Shown one piece after another: positions 46,124 to 52,799 of a stretch of DNA of 52,799 bases. Source of the DNA: Eubacterium sp. (lineage in GTDB: Bacteria; Bacillota; Clostridia; Peptostreptococcales; Anaerovoracaceae). The notes beneath the pieces are model-generated. The model saw only the letters and a program-made list of their open reading frames with translations. It did not search any database and was not told where the DNA came from. Location: contig JAETRU010000021.1 in the NCBI GenBank assembly GCA_021769965.1, positions 1 through 52,799 of the forward strand, given 5' to 3'. How positions within the stretch are numbered: the stretch's first letter is position 1; every line of letters starts with the position of its first letter. The translations under genes and the position numbers were made by a program.

Positions 46124-46550
46124 ATACGGTCCGCCTATGGCGGTTTCTCCTATCAACCAGGTGCGCCGGGTGCTGGACTACGCAGTTACGGAGATCCCGC
46201 GAGAGAAGCTTTTGATGGGCATGCCCAATTACGGCTACGACTGGGCGCTTCCTTTCATTCAGGGAGAGTCCCGCGCGCAAAAGCTGTCCAGCGAAGAGGC
46301 CTTCTGGCGGTCGGAGTACTACGGCGTTCCCGTGACCTATGACCAGTTGTCGCAGGCACCGTACTATTCCTATGCGGACGCGGCGGGCAGACCTCATGTG
46401 GTGTGGTATGAAGACGCGCGGAGCATTCGGGCAAAGCTGGCGCTGGTGGAGGAATACGACCTGGCAGGAGTAGGGTACTGGAATATCATGGACTATTTTC
46501 CGGCTAATTCAGAGATCCTGAATGAGATGTACACGATAAAAAAACTATAG
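46124..46550 (+). pseudogene. 3' part of the split GH18 glycosidase gene
   Basis: Continues the 6619-7166 frame: with the shared GTACAC the junction reads ...EWGYTY-GPPMAVSPINQVRRVLDYA. It holds the second half of the barrel: LLMGMPNYGYDWALPF, a small inserted domain, VVWYEDARSIRAKLALV and GVGYWNIMDYFP, all typical of YaaH-type GH18. No promoter or ribosome binding site precedes it, so no product is expected while the prophage is present. Stop at 46548. Confidence 0.9.
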
Positions 46551-46556
46551 AAGATG

Positions 46557-46587
46557 GAAGGTGCCTGAGAGATCGGGCATCTTTTTT
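46557..46587 (+). terminator. Terminator of the GH18 gene
   Basis: GTGCC/GGCAT stem (with a G-T pair) inside AGATG/CATCT, followed by TTTTTT, right after the GH18 stop codon. Confidence 0.6.
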
Positions 46588-46634
46588 AATTTCCTGACAG
46601 TTGATTTATTTTCCTGAAATATCGCGAGGGTCCA

Positions 46635-46663
46635 TTGCGCGCGCGCGGCAGACCGGATATAAT
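46635..46663 (+). promoter_or_regulatory. Promoter of the XRE-TPR operon
   Basis: TTGCGC (46635-46640), 17-bp spacer of alternating GC, TATAAT (46658-46663), then GGAGGTGAGAAG and ATG 46683. The GCGCGCGCGC run in the spacer is unusual. Confidence 0.5.
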
Positions 46664-46682
46664 AAACGTAGGAGGTGAGAAG

Positions 46683-47810
46683 ATGCATATCTTGAATTTT
46701 TCTGAGAATCTGATCCGTCTGCGCAGGGAGCGTGCCATGACGCAGGAGCAGCTGGCGGATTTTCTGGGCGTGACGAAGGCGTCTGTATCCAAATGGGAAA
46801 CAAAACAGTCGCTGCCGGATATCCTGATGCTGCCGAGGCTGGCTGCCTTTTTCGATGTCACTATCGACCAGCTGCTGGGATACGAACCGCAGCTGAGCAG
46901 TGAGCAGATACAGCGTATTTATGGAGAACTGGCACAGGACTTCGCGGTCCATGAACGGTTTGAAGAGACGATGGAACGGAGCCGGCAGCTGGTGAAGCAG
47001 TACTATAGCTGCTATCCTTTCCTGTTCTATATCGGCTCACTGTGGATCAATCATTTTATGCTGGCGGGCAGTAAGGAGCAGCAGACAGAGATTCTGGAAG
47101 ACGCCGCGGCTCTCTTTGAGCATATCACCTGTGAATGCAGAGAGGTAGGCCTTTGCAGTGACGCGCTGCTGATGCGTGCCTCTGCGTTTCTGCTGCTGGG
47201 AAAGGCTGAGGAGGTTGTAGAGAGTCTGGAAGAAACACTGAATCCGTATCGGCTTGGGATGCAGAGCGAGGGACTTCTGATCCAGGCATATCAGATGACC
47301 GGAAGGAATGAGCAGGCGGAGAGTTTCGCGCAGATAGGCATGTATATTCATCTGCTTTCACTGATATCTGGCGCGGTTTACCGCATGACGTTAAGACAGG
47401 ACGACCGGGATTTTTGTCTGGAAACCATCCGGCGTATGGATAGTCTTCTGGAAAACTGGAATCAGGAGATGACGCATCCAAGTGAAGCAAATTATCATAT
47501 GCAGGCGGCAGTCGTCTATATGCGCCATTCTATGAAGGACGAGGCGCTGAGCAGGCTGGAGCGTTACGTAAAGTGCATTGGAGATTGTGAAGCAAAGGAA
47601 TTTCGCCTTTGCGGCGACAGCTATTTTGATAAACTGAATGCGTGGATCGAGAAGCTGCCGCAGGAAGGCTGCGCACCTCGCAGCAAGGAAGTGATCCTGG
47701 AAAGCGCCGCGCAGATTTTCGAGCATCCGGCTTTTGTGCCTCTTCAGGATGAGCCACGATTTTTAGCGCTGAAGCGTTTACTGGAGGCGAAAGGAGGCGG
47801 AAGCAGATGA
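46683..47810 (+). CDS. XRE regulator with TPR-like sensor domain
   Basis: 375 residues from ATG 46683. N-terminal helix-turn-helix MTQEQLADFLGVTKASVSKWETKQSLPDI (about 17-45), with the typical DVTIDQLLGY after it. The rest is helical repeats (LGKAEEVVESLEETL, GRNEQAESFAQI, MKDEALSRLERYVKCI), like Rgg/PlcR-type or other TPR regulators that sense small ligands. It heads an operon with a PLDc_N protein and an ABC exporter, overlapping by 4 bp. Confidence 0.88.
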   Translation: MHILNFSENLIRLRRERAMTQEQLADFLGVTKASVSKWETKQSLPDILMLPRLAAFFDVTIDQLLGYEPQLSSEQIQRIYGELAQDFAVHERFEETMERSRQLVKQYYSCYPFLFYIGSLWINHFMLAGSKEQQTEILEDAAALFEHITCECREVGLCSDALLMRASAFLLLGKAEEVVESLEETLNPYRLGMQSEGLLIQAYQMTGRNEQAESFAQIGMYIHLLSLISGAVYRMTLRQDDRDFCLETIRRMDSLLENWNQEMTHPSEANYHMQAAVVYMRHSMKDEALSRLERYVKCIGDCEAKEFRLCGDSYFDKLNAWIEKLPQEGCAPRSKEVILESAAQIFEHPAFVPLQDEPRFLALKRLLEAKGGGSR

Positions 47811-48007
47811 GCGTGCGGGAACTGATGCCTTTTCTGATTCCGCTGATCATTGCGGAAATCGCGCTGCTGGTCTTTACCATACGGCATATTCTGACCCATG
47901 ACAGCTACAAAAGGGGAAGCCGGGCGATCTGGCTGATCGTAGCCATCGTTGGTATGGAGTTTATCGGCCCGGCGCTGTATTTTTTACTGGGCAAGGAGGA
48001 TAACTGA
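47807..48007 (+). CDS. PLDc_N-domain membrane protein
   Basis: 66 residues with two helices: LMPFLIPLIIAEIALLVFTI and AIWLIVAIVGMEFIGPALYFLLG, then KEDN. This is the stand-alone PLD nuclease N-terminal domain (PLDc_N), frequently located next to ABC transporters of the bacteriocin immunity type. One-base overlap with the ATPase gene. Confidence 0.85.
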   Translation: MSVRELMPFLIPLIIAEIALLVFTIRHILTHDSYKRGSRAIWLIVAIVGMEFIGPALYFLLGKEDN

Positions 48008-48909
48008 TGAGCATACTGGAACTTTGCAATGTGTCAAAGCGCTTTGGTACAAACAGAGTATTAGAGGGTCTAAACTTTTCCGTTTCAGAGAATCGCATCT
48101 TTGGATTTATCGGGGAAAACGGCGCGGGGAAGACGACCACCATGAAGCTGATCTTAGGTCTGATGCGTCCTGACAGCGGTGAGATCCGTGTGCAGGGGGA
48201 GAAAGTGTCTTTCGGCAGCAGCCGGACCAATGGAAATATAGGATATCTGCCCGATGTGCCGGAGTTTTACGACTTTCTGACACCGGCGGAGTACCTGCGG
48301 CTTTGCGGGGAAATATCCGGTATGGCAAAGGCGGAGCGTGAACAAAGGATCTGCGAACTTTTGAAACTGGTGGGTCTTGCGGGTAAAAACAAACGAATCC
48401 ACGGGTTTTCAAGAGGCATGAAGCAGCGGCTCGGCATTGCGCAGGCACTGCTTTCACGCCCGAAACTTCTGATCTGCGATGAGCCTACTTCAGCGCTCGA
48501 TCCGGCTGGCAGGCTGGAGATCCTGGATATTTTAACGGAGGTAAAGTCGCAGACGACGATTCTGTTTTCTACCCATATCCTCTCTGATGTGGAACGGGTC
48601 TGCGATGAATTTGCCTTTCTTCATGACGGAAGGATCGCCATGGCTGGGACGATGGAACAGATCGGAAGTCTTAGAGACAGCAATGGCATAGAGGTTGAGT
48701 TCTGTAGTGAGCAGGACGCCGCAGTATTTGCGGAAGAGTATCCTCAGCTCAAGCGGACAGGAAACTGCAGGCTGCTCTTTGCTGATAAAGGGGAAAAAGA
48801 TATGTCTGCTGTTCTGGACGCGCTGTCGCGCAGCGGTCTTGCGGTGCAGCGAGTAGAACAGCAGGAGCCGAGACTGGAGGATCTGTTCATGGAGGTGATG
48901 AGGAAATGA
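48007..48909 (+). CDS. ABC transporter ATP-binding protein
   Basis: 300 residues. Walker A GENGAGKTTT (about 38), signature FSRGMKQRL (a variant of LSGGQ), Walker B KLLICDEPTSALDP, switch His in FSTHILSDV. C-terminal extension typical of BcrA/NatA-type exporters. Its partner permease overlaps by 4 bp. Confidence 0.92.
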   Translation: MSILELCNVSKRFGTNRVLEGLNFSVSENRIFGFIGENGAGKTTTMKLILGLMRPDSGEIRVQGEKVSFGSSRTNGNIGYLPDVPEFYDFLTPAEYLRLCGEISGMAKAEREQRICELLKLVGLAGKNKRIHGFSRGMKQRLGIAQALLSRPKLLICDEPTSALDPAGRLEILDILTEVKSQTTILFSTHILSDVERVCDEFAFLHDGRIAMAGTMEQIGSLRDSNGIEVEFCSEQDAAVFAEEYPQLKRTGNCRLLFADKGEKDMSAVLDALSRSGLAVQRVEQQEPRLEDLFMEVMRK

Positions 48910-49676
48910 GGGAATTACGGGCATTTACACGGAAAGAATTTTTATGGTCCGTCCGGACAGGAAAACTGATGTTTTCGCTGATCCTCTTCGTCCTCTTCGG
49001 CATCATGAATCCCGCCATCGCGAAATTAACGCCGTGGCTGATGGAGACTCTGACGGAGAGTCTGGCTGACAGCGGCTTGAGTATTGTGGAGACCACCGTA
49101 AACGCTCTGACTTCCTGGAATCAGTTCTGCAAGAATATCCCCATGGCTATGTTCGTGTTTCTTCTGCTCTTTTCCGGGACGCTGACAGGGGAATACGAAA
49201 AGGGAACGCTGACGATGATACTGGCTAAGGGGCTGGCGCGCTGGAAGGTCCTCCTCGCAAAGGCTATGATGATGACGGCGGTCTGGACGGCAGGCTACTG
49301 GCTGTGTTTTGCTGTCACATGGGGGTATAACCGCTTTTTCTGGAATGACGACAGCGCGGCAAACGTGCTTGCTGCCGGTGGGTGTTATTATCTGCTGGGG
49401 CTGTGGCTGATCACATTGATCTTGCTCATGTCCGCGGTTTTCAGAACCAGCGGGGCAGCGCTTAGTGCTGCAGTCTGCAGCTTTGCCGCGGTGTATCTGC
49501 TGGGGATGATTCCTGCGGTCAAAGAATATCTGCCGGGATTTTTGCTCAGCGGGCAGGGGCTGTTGGCATCCGCTGCGGAACTGCCTGATTTTGCAGCCGC
49601 AGTGCTGATTACCATCGCAATGAGCATTGCGGATCTGGCGCTGGCCTTTGTTTTGTTCGCGCGGCGGCAGGTCTGA
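48906..49676 (+). CDS. ABC-2 type transporter permease
   Basis: 256 residues, six helices. RAFTRKEFLWSVRTGKLMFSLILFVLFG at the N-terminus, then FLLLFSGTLTGEYEKGTLTMILAKGLARWKVLLAK, the conserved intracellular coupling segment. Last gene of the XRE-PLDc_N-ABC operon. Substrate unknown, perhaps a peptide antibiotic. Confidence 0.9.
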   Translation: MRELRAFTRKEFLWSVRTGKLMFSLILFVLFGIMNPAIAKLTPWLMETLTESLADSGLSIVETTVNALTSWNQFCKNIPMAMFVFLLLFSGTLTGEYEKGTLTMILAKGLARWKVLLAKAMMMTAVWTAGYWLCFAVTWGYNRFFWNDDSAANVLAAGGCYYLLGLWLITLILLMSAVFRTSGAALSAAVCSFAAVYLLGMIPAVKEYLPGFLLSGQGLLASAAELPDFAAAVLITIAMSIADLALAFVLFARRQV

Positions 49677-49824
49677 CTGTACCTTGAGAATCATGGGGCG
49701 GCAATGGTATATGGAAGCGGGAATTTCAATACCGGCCGCCCTTGAACATTTAAATATTTTCCCGAAAAAAAGGGAAAATTTACTGGAAATTAGCAAGCTT
49801 TTGCGCTATTATGGAAATTGCGCG

Positions 49825-49864
49825 CAGCATATCGTAGTGCGCCAGCATTTGATATGCTGTTTTT
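49825..49864 (+). terminator. Terminator or attenuator before abgT
   Basis: CAGCATATC (49825-49833) and GATATGCTG (49851-49859), perfect 9 bp, followed by TTTTT. It lies 149 bp after the permease stop and 52 bp before the AbgT start. It may end the ABC operon or attenuate abgT. No clear promoter was found between it and the next start codon. Confidence 0.65.
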
Positions 49865-49915
49865 CGTGCGTAAAATTTATAAACGAAAGAAATTATGTAA
49901 CCAAAGGAGAAAAAG

Positions 49916-51427
49916 ATGAACGAGAAAAAACGCGGAATCTGGAACGGGATTGAGCGTGTAGGTAATAAACTGCCTCATCCCGTTTACATTTTCATCATTT
50001 TGACGATCGTGGTATTTGTTGTTTCCGGTCTTTGCGGCAATATCGTGTTCCCGCACCCGAACACCGGTGAAGAACAGTATATCATGAATCTGATGAGCAA
50101 AGACGGTCTGGTCTGGCTGCTGCAGTCCATGGTTGAAAACTTTGTAACTTTCAGCCCGCTGGGCATGACGCTGGTAGCAATGCTGGGCATCGGCATCGCA
50201 GAGGAAACAGGGCTTGTGACCACTGTGATCAAATCCTCTATCGCAGGCGCGCCAAAGGTACTGGTAACTGCTGTAGTTCTGTTTGTAGGTATCATGGGAA
50301 GCCTGGCCGGCTCTGCCACATTCGTAATTATCCCGCCTCTTGGCGCTATGATTTTCAGAGGCATGGGAAGACACCCGATCGCGGGTCTTGCCGCCGGTTT
50401 TGCCGGTGTGGCTGCAGGTCTTTCCGCAAACCTTCTGATCACCCAGACAGATATTCTGCTTTCCGGTATCACACAGGACGCGGCGCAGATCTATGATCCG
50501 AACTATCTGGTAAACCCGACTGTAAACTGGTATTTCATGGCGGCCTCCACCATTGTTCTGACCATTACAGGCACCATCGTACTGGAAAAAGTCGTTGAAC
50601 CGAGACTGGGCGAATACAAAGCCGAAGATGGCGACGGCACTGTAGAGGATACTGCCCTTTCTGCAGTAACTGCCGAAGAAAGATCCGGTCTGAAATGGGC
50701 TGGTATCGCAGTACTGGTCTATATCGTGCTGGTTGCTGTTACGATCGTACCTTCAAACGGGATTCTTCGCGGAGAAGACGGCGGCGTGATCCAGTCACCG
50801 TTTATGAGCAGCATGATCCCGATCCTGACGATTTTCTTCCTGGTGCCGGGTATCGCTTACGGTATTCGTACCAAGGCAATTAAAAAGGCTGCTGACGTAG
50901 TAAACATGTGGGGAAAATCCATGTCCGGTCTGGCAGGATTTATCGTGCTGTGCTTCTTTGCAGGTCAGTTCGTAAAGGCGTTTTCACAGTCCAATCTGGG
51001 ATTGTATCTGTCTGTAAAGGGTTCTGATTTCCTGAGCAGCACCAACCTGACCGGTATTCCGCTCATTCTGGCGTTTATCGGTATCACCATGCTGATCAAC
51101 TTTGTGATCGGCAGTGCGTCCGCAAAGTGGGCGCTGATGGCACCGATCTTTGTACCGATGTTTATGAAACTGAACTTTTCACCGGCATTTACGCAGGCAG
51201 CGTTCCGTATCGCTGACTCTGTAACAAACTCCATTTCACCACTGGAGCCGTTTATGCCGTTTATCATCATGACTGCGCTGAAATACGACAAGGAATCCGG
51301 TCTGGGTTCTATCATTGCAACCATGCTGCCGCTGGCAATCACCATCGGTCTGACCTGGGTCGTACTGATCGTGGTATGGTACGTGCTGGGACTGCCTCTG
51401 GGACCTGGCGCAAGCATCTTCATGTAA
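49916..51427 (+). CDS. abgT: AbgT-family transporter
   Basis: 503 residues, about 12 hydrophobic segments. GNKLPHPVYIFIILTIVVFV, NFVTFSPLGMTLVAMLGIGIAEETGL, LAGSATFVIIPPLGAMIF, FAGVAAGLSANLLITQTDILLSG and SASAKWALMAPIFVPMF are AbgT signatures. These import p-aminobenzoyl-glutamate (or export antifolates), driven by ion gradients. AAAGGAGAAAAAG precedes the ATG. The adjacent amidohydrolase supports uptake for degradation. Confidence 0.93.
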   Translation: MNEKKRGIWNGIERVGNKLPHPVYIFIILTIVVFVVSGLCGNIVFPHPNTGEEQYIMNLMSKDGLVWLLQSMVENFVTFSPLGMTLVAMLGIGIAEETGLVTTVIKSSIAGAPKVLVTAVVLFVGIMGSLAGSATFVIIPPLGAMIFRGMGRHPIAGLAAGFAGVAAGLSANLLITQTDILLSGITQDAAQIYDPNYLVNPTVNWYFMAASTIVLTITGTIVLEKVVEPRLGEYKAEDGDGTVEDTALSAVTAEERSGLKWAGIAVLVYIVLVAVTIVPSNGILRGEDGGVIQSPFMSSMIPILTIFFLVPGIAYGIRTKAIKKAADVVNMWGKSMSGLAGFIVLCFFAGQFVKAFSQSNLGLYLSVKGSDFLSSTNLTGIPLILAFIGITMLINFVIGSASAKWALMAPIFVPMFMKLNFSPAFTQAAFRIADSVTNSISPLEPFMPFIIMTALKYDKESGLGSIIATMLPLAITIGLTWVVLIVVWYVLGLPLGPGASIFM

Positions 51428-51445
51428 TGCGCATAAGGAGAGATC

Positions 51446-52633
51446 ATGTTAGCTGAAAAATATATCGAAAGAATCACAGAAGAACTGGAAAACCGCAGAG
51501 AGGCTCTGACTGCTATGAGCCGCACCATCTGGGAAAATCCGGAGCTTGGACATCAGGAATTCATGGCGTCAAAGCTGCTTACGGATATGCTTTCAGAGAA
51601 CGGCTTTGCCGTGGAGAAAAATCTTCTGGGGATGGAAACTGCTTTTTCCGCAGTGAAAAAATCCGGAAAACCGGGCCCTGTCATCGCCTATGTGGCGGAG
51701 TATGACGCCCTTCCGAAGCTGGGTCACGCCTGCGGACATAACCTGTTCTGCTGCTCCGCAGTAGGCGGCGCCATCGTGCTTAGCAAGCTGCAGGAAGAAC
51801 TGGGCGGAGAGGTCCGCGTTATCGGCGCGCCTGCGGAAGAGGGGACCGTGCCAAACTACGGCACCAAAGCGGTTATGGTCAGCGAAGGCATTTTCAGTGA
51901 TGTTGACTGTGTATTCACTGCCCATGGCGAATGTGAAACTGTCATCGAGAGAAGTCTGGTGGCAGCAACCACGGTCAGAATCGCTTTCAAAGGCGTAGCC
52001 GCCCATGCGGGAGGTGATCCGGTATCCGGTAAAAATGCGCTGACTGCAGGGATGCTCTGCATCAATAACATGAATGCCATTCGTCAGCAGAACCGTCCGT
52101 GCGATGTGATCAATTCTATCGTGACCGACGGCGGACTGGTTTCCAACACCATTCCTGACAGCTGCGGACTGGAGTTCAGCCTGCGTTCTGACACTGCGCC
52201 TCATCTGGCGCGGGTGGTGCAGAATCTGCGTAACTGCGCGGACGCGGCAAGTCTGGTCACCGGATGCAGTTACGACTGGGAAGTTGTGCCGAATCCGATG
52301 AAAGATACAAAGTCAAATCATCAGCTGGGTCTGGTGCTTTCAGAGTATCTGGACAGCATTGGAGAGACCTATGTGCGGACAGATTCCAGAAACTTCGCAT
52401 GGGATGTAGGTGATATCACCTATGCCTGCCCGACACTGGGTTCCTATTTTAAAATGGGACCAGCGGGTATTGCGTGCCATACAGAACTGTTTTGTGAGGC
52501 CGCAGGATCGCAGGAAGGCTTTGACGGCATGATGCTGGCAGCCAAAGGATTTACTGTGGTCGCCTGTGAATATCTTCTGAATGAAGATCTCCGCAAAGCC
52601 GCATGGAAAGAGTTTGAAGAGACAAGAAAATAA
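51446..52633 (+). CDS. M20-family amidohydrolase (AbgB-like)
   Basis: 395 residues. Metal ligands are seen in LGHACGHNLF (His), APAEEGTVPNYG (Glu pair), FTAHGECETV (His) and the C-terminal ACHTELFCEA (His). The dimerisation domain lies about 180-290. M20D enzymes like AbgB cleave p-aminobenzoyl-glutamate or other aminoacylated compounds. ATAAGGAGAGATC precedes ATG 51446, 18 bp after abgT, so they form an operon. Confidence 0.9.
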   Translation: MLAEKYIERITEELENRREALTAMSRTIWENPELGHQEFMASKLLTDMLSENGFAVEKNLLGMETAFSAVKKSGKPGPVIAYVAEYDALPKLGHACGHNLFCCSAVGGAIVLSKLQEELGGEVRVIGAPAEEGTVPNYGTKAVMVSEGIFSDVDCVFTAHGECETVIERSLVAATTVRIAFKGVAAHAGGDPVSGKNALTAGMLCINNMNAIRQQNRPCDVINSIVTDGGLVSNTIPDSCGLEFSLRSDTAPHLARVVQNLRNCADAASLVTGCSYDWEVVPNPMKDTKSNHQLGLVLSEYLDSIGETYVRTDSRNFAWDVGDITYACPTLGSYFKMGPAGIACHTELFCEAAGSQEGFDGMMLAAKGFTVVACEYLLNEDLRKAAWKEFEETRK

Positions 52634-52640
52634 AAATTAA

Positions 52641-52681
52641 GGAGTGGGCAGGACAGAATTTTGTCTTGCGCACTCCTTTTT
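52641..52681 (+). terminator. Terminator after the abgT-M20 operon
   Basis: GGAGTG (52641-52646) pairs with CACTCC (52671-52676), with inner CAGGACA/TGTCTTG pairs, followed by TTTTT. Confidence 0.85.
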
Positions 52682-52693
52682 GCATAAGTAAAA

Positions 52694-52760
52694 CCACGCG
52701 TTTGACGCGTGGTTCCGGAAAGGTTTCACCGTTGAACAGAAAAACTCCTTCTGCTATACT
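52694..52760 (+). promoter_or_regulatory. Hairpin and promoter for the next gene
   Basis: CCACGCG-TTTGA-CGCGTGG (52694-52712), then TTGAAC (52732-52737), 17 bp, TATACT (52755-52760). The gene it would serve lies beyond the window. Confidence 0.5.
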
Positions 52761-52799
52761 TGGAATGCGGTCTGTCAGCTGCAATCAAAGAAAGAGAAG

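Overview
The window is a piece of a Bacillota chromosome carrying one complete-looking 39 kb prophage. Shine-Dalgarno sites are AGGAGG-like, promoters are TTGACA-N17-TATAAT-like, and the neighbours include a LytTR/DUF3021/ABC operon, an AbgT/M20 pair and a YaaH/SleL-like GH18 enzyme. These point to an anaerobic, probably spore-forming Clostridia member (inference; genus not assigned).

Left chromosomal arm (1-7166): a divergent flavodoxin/MarR operon with two operator palindromes in its promoter; an AAA_14/DUF4143 ATPase with three direct repeats upstream; a LytTR regulator, DUF3021 membrane protein and ABC ATPase/permease operon; a Nudix hydrolase; and the 5' part of a GH18 glycosidase gene.

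Prophage (about 7167-46123): the element sits inside the GH18 gene. The two gene parts (6619-7166 and 46124-46550) share the 6-bp sequence GTACAC at the junctions and rejoin in frame to a 324-residue enzyme. The prophage ends carry a 12-bp perfect inverted repeat that would flank the crossover in attP. Lysogeny end: large serine integrase, a candidate small RNA, an Abi_2/AbiF-type abortive infection gene with a structured leader RNA, a BRCT protein, and a CI/Cro-like divergent switch with four 18-bp operators about 30 bp apart. Early region: many small genes, a second divergent XRE switch, SSB, a YdbC/PC4 protein, an HUH-type Rep with a hairpin-rich putative origin, an ArpU-like regulator and a HicAB toxin-antitoxin pair. 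Late region: HNH, candidate cos, TerS/TerL, HK97-type portal, protease and capsid, connectors, contractile-tail sheath and tube, frameshifted tail chaperones, tape measure, XkdP/Q/R/S/T/U-like baseplate and tail fibres. The phage is therefore a small myovirus with an HK97-fold head.

The most striking system is a complete diversity-generating retroelement (DGR) at 38849-42133: a tail adhesin with two Ig-like domains and a C-terminal lectin-like variable domain, an Avd protein, a template repeat and a DGR-type reverse transcriptase (YMDD, and SQ motif in place of QG...SP). Over 124 aligned bases the variable and template repeats differ at 23 positions, and every one is an adenine in the template. 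A holin/endolysin cassette follows, then an AT-rich P-loop ATPase with its own promoter (probable lysogenic-conversion gene) and minus-strand mini-genes next to attR.

Right chromosomal arm (46124-52799): the 3' part of the GH18 gene, an XRE-TPR regulator/PLDc_N/ABC transporter operon, and an AbgT transporter with an M20 amidohydrolase, probably for uptake and cleavage of p-aminobenzoyl-glutamate-like compounds.
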